A stretch of DNA of 64,000 nt from Halopseudomonas pachastrellae. Lineage in GTDB: Bacteria; Pseudomonadota; Gammaproteobacteria; Pseudomonadales; Pseudomonadaceae. A model generated the notes under the pieces. It worked only from the letters and a program-made list of their open reading frames with translations. It searched no databases and was not told where the DNA came from. Of this stretch, positions 57,191 through 64,000 are shown piece after piece. Position numbers and translations under genes: made by a program. The number at the start of each line of letters is the position of its first letter. Within the stretch, counting starts at the first letter, position 1. The DNA is taken from contig NZ_FOUD01000002.1 in NCBI RefSeq assembly GCF_900114765.1, positions 162,189 to 226,188 of the forward strand. The letters are read 5' to 3'.

Positions 57191-58086
57191 GCCTTGCGCC
57201 CCTGCGACGTGGCCAGCAACAGACCGGCAAAGGTCAGGCTACCGCCAAGCAGGTGGTAGCCATGCAGCTGCTCGCCAAGCAGCAGCACACCAAACAGCGA
57301 CGTAAATACCGGCATCAGGTAGCTAAACAGAGACGCAGTGGCCGGGCCCAGTACCCGTACGCCGTTATTCCACGCAGAGTAGGCAACCAGCGAGGCCATG
57401 ATCGCCGTATACAGCACGGCGCCAACTGAGACAGTGGAGAGCGGCATGCTAGCCCCCTGCGACACTTCCCAGAGATAAACCGGCAACAATATCGGTACCC
57501 CAAACAGCAACATGGCCGCCAGCAATGTGAAGCCCGGAAGAGGCACCGGCCAGCGCTGCAGCAGCACCGAGTAAAGCCCCCAGGCCAGCACCGCCAGCAC
57601 CATGATCAGATCACCCTTATTCATTCCTTGAGCCAATACCTGTGTCGGTTCGCCGCGTCCAAGAATGAATAGCAACCCACAGAAGGACAACAGCGTGCCG
57701 GCCAAGGTGAGCCGCGTGGGCCATTGCCGCAGCAGCAAGATGGACCAGATAAACGCGGCCACCGGCAGCCCGGTGTTGACAAGCGTAATATTGATGGCGG
57801 TGGTGCTTTGCGCTGCCTGATACATCAGCGTGTTGTAAGAGGCGATGCTCAACGCGGCAAGCAGGGCAATACGCGGCCAGTGCGCGGCGAGTACATGGCG
57901 GTGACGTATCAGGCTGGGCAGCGTGAACGGCAGTATTAGGGCCAGGGCCGTCAGCCAGCGCCAGAATGACAACCCCACCGGAGGCAGCAGGCCAGCACTG
58001 GCACGCGCGACCAAGGCGTTGCCGGCCCAAGCCAGGGCGCCGATAACCAGTCCGCAGATAGCGCCATGGCGCGTGGAAAAAAACAT
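57187..58086 (-). CDS. EamA/DMT superfamily transporter
   Basis: 299 residues with ten membrane segments in two EamA repeats (GAICGLVIGALAWAGNALVARAS at the start and GDLIMVLAVLAWGLYSVLLQRW for the second half). Probably exports a metabolite or amino acid. GGGAGG five bases before the ATG at 58086 decides that start over an in-frame TTG at 58116. Overlaps the dehydrogenase gene by four bases, so its substrate may be related to that enzyme's product. Confidence 0.9.
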   Translation of the reverse strand: MFFSTRHGAICGLVIGALAWAGNALVARASAGLLPPVGLSFWRWLTALALILPFTLPSLIRHRHVLAAHWPRIALLAALSIASYNTLMYQAAQSTTAINITLVNTGLPVAAFIWSILLLRQWPTRLTLAGTLLSFCGLLFILGRGEPTQVLAQGMNKGDLIMVLAVLAWGLYSVLLQRWPVPLPGFTLLAAMLLFGVPILLPVYLWEVSQGASMPLSTVSVGAVLYTAIMASLVAYSAWNNGVRVLGPATASLFSYLMPVFTSLFGVLLLGEQLHGYHLLGGSLTFAGLLLATSQGRKA

Positions 58087-58108
58087 GTGGCCTCCCGTAT
58101 GCGTGCGC

Positions 58109-58561
58109 TCAGTCAATCAGCGAGCAGGCCATCACCAGCGCGTCTTCGCGTCCGCCAACGGCCGGGTAATAATTGCGGCGCCGGCCAATCTCGTTGAAAC
58201 CATAGCGCTCGTATAGCCGTGCAGCGGTCTGATTTGAGGCCCGCACTTCCAGGAAGGCTTCCTCCGCATCCCGCACGCGCGCCTGCGCCATAAGATGATC
58301 GAGCAACGCATAGCCATAACCATTGCCCTGGCTCTCGGGCTTGACGGTCAGATTCAGCAGATGCGACTCGCTTGCGGCAGCCGATAGCACGCCGTGGCCA
58401 ACCTGCTGGCGGCCACTGAACGCCAGCCAGCACTCATGCCCGGACTGGATGCAGTCGAGAAAGATGCCACGCGTCCAGGGGTGACTGAAGGCAGCAAACT
58501 CGACCGCCAGCACCGCATCCAGATCCGACTCCTGCATGCGGCGAAAACTCAATTCGCTCAT
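58109..58561 (-). CDS. rimI: Ribosomal protein S18 alanine N-acetyltransferase
   Basis: GNAT-family N-acetyltransferase modifying the N-terminus of S18. 150 residues; LNLTVKPESQGNGYGYALLDHLM is the acetyl-CoA site and ASNQTAARLYERYGFNEIGRRRNYY the conserved C-terminal block with catalytic Tyr. The ATG at 58561 overlaps the psi gene stop by four bases. Standard neighbour of holD. Confidence 0.94.
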   Translation of the reverse strand: MSELSFRRMQESDLDAVLAVEFAAFSHPWTRGIFLDCIQSGHECWLAFSGRQQVGHGVLSAAASESHLLNLTVKPESQGNGYGYALLDHLMAQARVRDAEEAFLEVRASNQTAARLYERYGFNEIGRRRNYYPAVGGREDALVMACSLID

Positions 58562-59322
58562 TGTGTCCCCTGCCAGCGAGAACGCACACGGCGTAACAAC
58601 GCCCACAACTCGGCCTTACGCGCCGGCTGCCGCAATAGCGACTCAAGATCAGGGGCAAACCAGGCCGGGGGCAAGTCATCCAGCGCCTCTTCGCAGCCCA
58701 GCAGGGTGTCGGCCTGGGCGAGATCGGCGTCGACCAGCAAGGTGGTGGCAGAGCCAAAGCAGCCCAGCGACACCAGCTCGCGCCCTTCTACCCGCCCGCG
58801 CATGAATGCCTGCAAGCCGAGGCTGGCGGCGCCGGCGCTGCGGTCGAGTTGCGGATTGCGGTTCAGCGGCCAGCGGAAGTCGCCGAGCAGCGCCGGGCGA
58901 TCCGGCAGCTGTACGGCGCGCAGAATGTCCTGCAGCAGGATGAACCCCGGCATAGCGCTTTCCAGACCTGGCTCGGGCACTTCGACTAGCAGCATACAGG
59001 GGCCCGCTTGCCAGAGCTGCAGGTAGAAAGGCGCAACCGGCTCGGCGGCCGGGCCGGAGGGTTGTGGCACGGGCTCCACAACCGGCTCGGGAGCGGCGAC
59101 CGGCGCAGCAACGCTGGGTTTACCGGGGCGAGGTATCTCAATACGCGGGGCAGCGCTTGGCATTTCAGCAGGCGCCGCCTGGGGCGGCTGCGGCGCTTGC
59201 GGCTCGGCCTCGGGCAACAGCAACGCAGGCGGGCGCGCCGGCACGCCGCTCAGCGGATCACGCGGTATCCAGTTGGTGACCCCAAGCGCCTCCAGATAGG
59301 CAAGACGGGTTGCCTCGTACAT
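58558..59322 (-). CDS. holD: DNA polymerase III psi subunit, pseudomonad type
   Basis: 254 residues. The N-terminal AYLEALGVTNWIPRDPL resembles the start of E. coli HolD (LQQLGITQWSLRRP), the segment that contacts the clamp loader. It is followed by a Pro/Ala-rich linker (about 25-95) and a globular HolD-like domain with LLGDFRWPL and LDADLAQADTLLG. The P. aeruginosa gene at this place (PA4679, beside rimI) was shown to encode a cryptic psi that is longer than the E. coli protein. Psi links chi/SSB to the clamp loader. Its ATG overlaps the leuA stop (TGATG). Sometimes annotated as TonB-like because of the proline-rich linker. Confidence 0.82.
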   Translation of the reverse strand: MYEATRLAYLEALGVTNWIPRDPLSGVPARPPALLLPEAEPQAPQPPQAAPAEMPSAAPRIEIPRPGKPSVAAPVAAPEPVVEPVPQPSGPAAEPVAPFYLQLWQAGPCMLLVEVPEPGLESAMPGFILLQDILRAVQLPDRPALLGDFRWPLNRNPQLDRSAGAASLGLQAFMRGRVEGRELVSLGCFGSATTLLVDADLAQADTLLGCEEALDDLPPAWFAPDLESLLRQPARKAELWALLRRVRSRWQGTQ

Positions 59323-60863
59323 CAGACCCCCGCCGTCTGTGGGTGCGCACGATAGGCGCCTTCACGCATCAGGTTCAGCGCATTGATATACGCCTTGGCA
59401 GAGGCAACGACGATATCGGTATCAGCACCATTCCCGTTGACGATTCGCCCAGCCTTCTCCAGTCGCACCGTCACCTCGCCCTGCGAGTCGGTGCCCTGGG
59501 TGATGGCATTGACCGAGTACAGCTGCAGGCTGGCGGCCGAACCAATCAATTGTTCTATCGCCTTAAAGGTGGCATCAACCGGACCGGAACCTTCGGCCCG
59601 AGCGGTCTGCTCCTTACCGTCAACATTCAGTTGCACCGACGCCACCGGCACCTGACCCATGCAGGAGGTCACCTCCAGATGGATCAAGCGGATATGCTCC
59701 TCCACCTCGGTCAGGGTGTCGGTCACCAGCGCCTGCAGGTCTTCGTCAAAGATCTCGTGCTTGCGGTCAGCCAGTTGCTTGAAGCGCGCAAAGGCGGCGT
59801 TAAGCGCCTCGCCGGACAGCTCGATACCCAGCTCCTCAAGGCGCGAGCGAAAAGCGTTACGGCCAGACAGCTTACCCAGGGAGAGCTTGTTGGTGTGCCA
59901 GCCTACTGACTGCGCGCTCATGATCTCGTAGGTTTCACGGTGCTTGATCACGCCGTCCTGATGGATACCCGACTCATGGGCAAAGGCATTGGCGCCAACA
60001 ATGGCCTTGTTTGGCTGAACCGGGAAACCGGTAATGCCCGACACCAGGCGCGAGGCTGCCAGAATATTCTCGGTTTCAATGCGCGTGTGCACATCAAGCA
60101 GATCCTTGCGGGTCTTGATCGCCATCACAATCTCTTCGAGCGCAGCATTGCCTGCACGCTCGCCCAGACCGTTGATGGTGCACTCGACTTGCCGCGCACC
60201 GGCGGTCACCGCGGCCAGTGAGTTGGCGACCGCCAGCCCCAGGTCGTTGTGACAATGCACCGAGAAGATCGCCTTATCGGCATTCGGTACCCGCTGGATG
60301 ATCTGACCGATGGTGTCGGCAAACTGGTGCGGAATGGCGTAGCCCACAGTATCCGGGATATTGATGGTGCGGGCACCTGCATCGATGGCCGCCTCGATGA
60401 TGCGACAGAGAAAATCGATCTCTGACCGGCCCGCGTCTTCACAGGAGAACTCCACGTCCGCGCACAGGTTACGGGCTCGCTTGACCGCACGCACCGCTTG
60501 CTCCACCACCTGATCCGGCGGCAGCCGCAGCTTGTGCTGCATATGGATGGCGCTGGTGGCGATGAAGGTATGAATGCGGCCCGCGTTGGCACCGGCCAGC
60601 GCTTCGGCGGCGCGGTCGATGTCCGCATCCACTGCGCGCGACAGGCTGCAAATGATGCTGTCCTGAATGGTGTCGGCAATCAGCTTGACCGCCTCGAAGT
60701 CGCCGGGGCTGGCAATCGCAAAGCCGGCCTCAATGACATCCACACGCAGCTTTTCAAGTGCGCGAGCGATTCGCAGCTTCTCGTCCTTGGTCATGGATGC
60801 ACCGGGGCTCTGCTCCCCGTCGCGCAAGGTAGTATCGAAGATGATGACCTGATTCTGTGACAT
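59322..60863 (-). CDS. leuA: 2-Isopropylmalate synthase (LeuA type 1)
   Basis: 513-residue DRE-TIM enzyme condensing 2-oxoisovalerate with acetyl-Co[19 protein letters not shown] metal/substrate site, [13 protein letters not shown] metal His pair, GLGERAGNA loop and [14 protein letters not shown]-terminal allosteric LeuA dimer domain (about 390-513). It is the short E. coli-type, whereas pseudomonads typically carry a long-type LeuA elsewhere, so this could be a second copy or a paralogue with another oxoacid. First gene of an operon with psi, rimI, EamA and a beta-decarboxylating dehydrogenase; divergent from the acyl-CoA ligase. Confidence 0.9.
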   Translation of the reverse strand: MSQNQVIIFDTTLRDGEQSPGASMTKDEKLRIARALEKLRVDVIEAGFAIASPGDFEAVKLIADTIQDSIICSLSRAVDADIDRAAEALAGANAGRIHTFIATSAIHMQHKLRLPPDQVVEQAVRAVKRARNLCADVEFSCEDAGRSEIDFLCRIIEAAIDAGARTINIPDTVGYAIPHQFADTIGQIIQRVPNADKAIFSVHCHNDLGLAVANSLAAVTAGARQVECTINGLGERAGNAALEEIVMAIKTRKDLLDVHTRIETENILAASRLVSGITGFPVQPNKAIVGANAFAHESGIHQDGVIKHRETYEIMSAQSVGWHTNKLSLGKLSGRNAFRSRLEELGIELSGEALNAAFARFKQLADRKHEIFDEDLQALVTDTLTEVEEHIRLIHLEVTSCMGQVPVASVQLNVDGKEQTARAEGSGPVDATFKAIEQLIGSAASLQLYSVNAITQGTDSQGEVTVRLEKAGRIVNGNGADTDIVVASAKAYINALNLMREGAYRAHPQTAGV

Positions 60864-61077
60864 GTCCGCAGCCCTCCGCGACGCGTTTTCCCAAGAGCAC
60901 AATGATACCCGATCCAGACACGCGAGCGGCACGCACACTAAGCGCTGTTTATTGGCTACCAACACGGCAAGGCAGTTTGATTCATCAACGCGCTCGCCTG
61001 CCCTATGCTGTCGGAATACTCACTACAACAGTCTGACGAGCCAGCGCATCGCCAGACAACAACAGGAGACTGGATGC

Positions 61078-62736
61078 ATGTTTGAGCGTCATTTTGCAGT
61101 ATGGCCGGAGCAGGTTCCCCGTGAGCTGGAACTGCCAGCAACCAACCTGTACCACAACATCACCGTCTCCGCGCTGCGATACCCGGAGCATCCTGCCATT
61201 CATTACTATGGCACCGATATCAGCTACCGCGAGCTGCAAGATCAGACCGAGCGTCTGGCCGGCTATCTTCAGCAGGCCGGCGTACAGGCCGGCGACCGGG
61301 TACTGCTCTACATGCAGAACAGCCCGCAGTACATCATCGGCTACTTTGCCATTCTGCGCGCCAACGCTGTTGTCGTTCCGGTAAACCCAATGAACCGAAC
61401 AGCCGAACTCGCCTACCTGATCGAGGACACACAGGCCCCTGTCGCCCTGTGCGGCCAGGAGCTGAGTGAGTTCGTCGCGCCCCATATCGGCGAGGGTTGC
61501 CTGCGTGAAGTGATCGTCTCGGCGTATAACGAATATGTGCAGCAACCCACCGACCTCACGCTGCCCGATGTCGTCTCCGAGGCTGCGAACATCGCCACCG
61601 CGACCGGTGTGAGCCGCTGGCAGGACGCGCTCAAAGCCAACCTGCGCCCCGGCCCGTTGACTGCAGGTCCCAGCGACCTCTGCGTCATCCCCTACAGTTC
61701 AGGCACAACAGGCAACCCCAAGGGCTGCGTTCACACCCACCACAGTGTCATGGCCACGACGGTGTACGGCGCCGCTTGGGTCAACACCCAGCACAGCTGT
61801 ATCCATCTGGTATCGGTGCCCATGTTCCATGTCACCGGCATGCAGTCCTGCATGAACTCCACTCTGTACGCAGGTGGCACCCTGGTGGTCATGACGCGCT
61901 GGGACCGCAAGGTCGCGGCCACCCTGATCGAGAAACTGAAGATCAACACCTGGCGTAACATCTCCACGATGGTGGTCGACATGCTGTCCGACCCGGATAT
62001 CGACAGCTACGACATCAGCTCGCTGACCGGCATCGGCGGCGGCGGCGCAGCCATGCCGGCAGCCGTAGCGGCGAAGCTCAAAGACAAGACCGGTCTGATC
62101 TATATGGAAGGGTACGGCCTGTCGGAAACCATCGCGGCAACCCACGTCAACCCGCCCCAGGCTTGCAAGGCACAATGCCTTGGCATTCCCTTTATCGGCG
62201 TGGATTCACGTGTGATCGACGTCGAGACACTGAAAGAAGTCGAACCTGGCGTCACCGGCGAAATCATCATGCGCGGCGAGCAGATCTTCCAGGGATACTG
62301 GAACAAGCCAGAGGCAACCGAAGAGGCCTTCGTTGAACTCGACGGCGAGCGCTTCTTCCGCTCGGGCGACCTGGGTTACTACGATGAAGAAGGCTATTTC
62401 TTCCTGGTCGACCGCGTAAAACGCATGATCAACGCCTCGGGCTTCAAGGTCTGGCCGGCGGAGGTCGAGTCGCTAATGTATGCGCATCCGGCCATTCAGG
62501 AAGTCTGCATCATCTCCGCACCGCACGAACGTCGTGGCGAAACAGTAAAAGCCGTTGTCGTGCTGGCCAAGGGGCAGGAAGCAACCACCGAACAGGACAT
62601 CATCAGCTGGTGCCATGAGAATATGGCCGCCTACAAATGCCCGCAGATCGTCGCCTTCAGCGACAGCATCCCCAAGTCGCCCACCGGCAAGCTGATGTGG
62701 AGACACCTGCAGGATATGGAGTGGGGCCGCGCCTGA
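61078..62736 (+). CDS. AMP-forming acyl-CoA synthetase/ligase
   Basis: 552-residue ANL-superfamily enzyme activating a carboxylic acid with ATP and CoA. A3 P-loop YSSGTTGNPKGCVHTHHS, A5 YMEGYGLSETIA, A7 RSGDLGYYDEEGYFFLVDRVKRMI, A10 PKSPTGKLMWR with catalytic Lys. Medium/long-chain fatty acid ligase is the nearest class; substrate unknown. CAGGAGA eight bases before the ATG supports this start; the open frame extends upstream to 60862 without homology. Followed by a terminator. Confidence 0.9.
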   Translation: MFERHFAVWPEQVPRELELPATNLYHNITVSALRYPEHPAIHYYGTDISYRELQDQTERLAGYLQQAGVQAGDRVLLYMQNSPQYIIGYFAILRANAVVVPVNPMNRTAELAYLIEDTQAPVALCGQELSEFVAPHIGEGCLREVIVSAYNEYVQQPTDLTLPDVVSEAANIATATGVSRWQDALKANLRPGPLTAGPSDLCVIPYSSGTTGNPKGCVHTHHSVMATTVYGAAWVNTQHSCIHLVSVPMFHVTGMQSCMNSTLYAGGTLVVMTRWDRKVAATLIEKLKINTWRNISTMVVDMLSDPDIDSYDISSLTGIGGGGAAMPAAVAAKLKDKTGLIYMEGYGLSETIAATHVNPPQACKAQCLGIPFIGVDSRVIDVETLKEVEPGVTGEIIMRGEQIFQGYWNKPEATEEAFVELDGERFFRSGDLGYYDEEGYFFLVDRVKRMINASGFKVWPAEVESLMYAHPAIQEVCIISAPHERRGETVKAVVVLAKGQEATTEQDIISWCHENMAAYKCPQIVAFSDSIPKSPTGKLMWRHLQDMEWGRA

Positions 62737-62792
62737 TCAAGGCACAACGCCCAAACAACAAGAGCGCCTGAGGGCGATCTCAGACTGCTGAC

Positions 62793-62826
62793 AAAGCCCC
62801 TAGCCGAAAGGCGGGGGCTTTTGTTT
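62793..62826 (+). terminator. Rho-independent terminator after the acyl-CoA ligase
   Basis: AAAGCCCC and GGGGCTTT pair around a 13-base loop that itself can pair (GCC/GGC); followed by TTTGTTT. Located 57 bases after the stop codon. Confidence 0.88.
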
Positions 62827-62857
62827 AATGGGTTGTCGTTTATCGCAGGCCAACCCG

Positions 62858-62931
62858 ATGCTCAAACCCCCTTCACCCAAACAACACGCGCTGGAGATGG
62901 TCACCCTCGAAGAACTGGTGCCAGCTGTAGT
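62858..62931 (+). pseudogene. 5' stub of an IS1182-like transposase, interrupted
   Basis: ATG at 62858 opens a frame reading MLKPPSPKQHALEMV then TLEELVPA, which is the usual N-terminus of IS1182-type transposases (...LEMVTLEELVP.DHLLR). It stops being homologous where the IS3-family end begins at about 62932. The rest, if retained, would lie past the right edge. Confidence 0.65.
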
Positions 62932-62989
62932 GGTCTACTAATCCCGGACACCAAGTTAGGCGGTAGAATCGCCATCAGCGAGGTGTTCA

Positions 62990-63294
62990 ATGAGCAAACA
63001 ACGTCGATCCTTTTCGGTCGAGTTCAAACATGATGCAGCGGCCTTGGTCGTCGACCAAGGCTATAGCGTGGTAGAAGCCTGCAAGTCGATGGGTGTAGGA
63101 GAAACCGCTCTCCGGCGCTGGGTCGATCAACTGCGCGAGGAGCGTGGTGGAGTGACGCCGAACAGCAAGGCGCTCACGGCTGAACAGCAGGAAATCCAAG
63201 CCCTGAAAGCCCGTATCAATCGCCTGGAGCTGGAGAAGAAGATTTTAAAGGAGGCCACTGCGCTCTTGATGGCCGAGGAGCACGGGCGCAGACG

Positions 63295-63298
<4 letters not shown>
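62990..63298 (+). CDS. IS3-family transposase OrfA
   Basis: 102 residues: helix-turn-helix DNA-binding part (FKHDAAALVVDQGYSVVEACKSMGVGETALRRWVDQL) followed by a leucine-zipper coiled coil (IQALKARINRLELEKKILKEATALL). Normally fused to OrfB by -1 frameshifting; the orfB frame starts inside its last codons at 63295. Intact. Confidence 0.93.

Positions 63299-64000
<702 letters not shown>

Overview
The window looks like a chromosomal segment of a high-GC gammaproteobacterium of the Pseudomonas lineage (Pseudomonadaceae; a Halopseudomonas or P. pertucinogena-like relative is plausible, but the species cannot be fixed from this piece). Several gene blocks keep the order I recall from P. aeruginosa: yhdP-rng-maf-mreDCB / gatCAB / RlpA-like (PA4476-PA4485); PA4642-like, hpt, upp, uraA (PA4642-PA4647); the minor-pilin cluster pilVWXY1E (PA4551-PA4556); and hemH through ychF (PA4655-PA4673). 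The pseudomonad-type psi replisome subunit beside rimI (PA4678-PA4679) supports the same placement. Correspondence to PAO1 locus numbers is from memory, not from a search.

Layout. 1-4.8 kb: cell-shape and division genes on the minus strand. 5.1-8.8 kb: the Asp/Glu-tRNA amidotransferase operon and an RlpA-like wall protein. 9-11 kb: a BCCT osmolyte transporter. 11-15.5 kb: a lipoprotein, small proteins and purine/pyrimidine salvage. 15.5-20.5 kb: minor type IV pilins with PilY1, without fimT, fimU or pilY2. 20.6-24.3 kb: a hydroxyacid dehydrogenase, a LysE exporter, ferrochelatase and an epimerase-like protein. 24.4-33.1 kb: a tightly overlapped run that looks like a light / singlet-oxygen response unit: a renalase-like flavoprotein, a RudS-type tRNA thiouridine desulfidase, DNA photolyase, a SnoaL-like protein, an SDR, a UfaO-like FAD protein, DUF1365, a CFA-type methyltransferase and DUF2878. 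Dyads built on TATACA/TGTACA precede it. 33.1-38.5 kb: pagL, then murI-moeB-prmC-prfA-hemA. 38.7-45.6 kb: lbcA-lolB-ispE, tRNA-Gln, prs, rplY, pth, ychF.

45.6-56 kb is an accessory insert between ychF and tRNA-Met, which I believe are neighbours in PAO1. It holds an orphan LuxR-type HTH protein, a LysR regulator, a mesX (DUF1852) - mesD (core-MetE) folate-independent methionine synthase pair, a flavin reductase, a TonB-dependent receptor, a decayed amidohydrolase and a large DUF748 protein. A perfect MetR-type box lies upstream of mesX. 56.2-60.9 kb: an unusual minus-strand operon in which leuA and a beta-decarboxylating dehydrogenase flank the replisome psi gene, rimI and an EamA exporter. 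61-62.7 kb: an AMP-forming acyl-CoA ligase. The right end is insertion-sequence debris: a 5' stub of an IS1182-like transposase cut by an IS3-family element whose orfB carries a stop and a frameshift.

Most promising for new biology: the mesX-mesD-flavin reductase-TonB receptor cluster (oxygen-dependent methionine synthesis with an unknown methyl donor) and the RudS-photolyase-furan/cyclopropane-lipid operon, which lacks the MerR regulator that usually sits inside it. No rRNA, CRISPR array, replication origin or prophage was seen.
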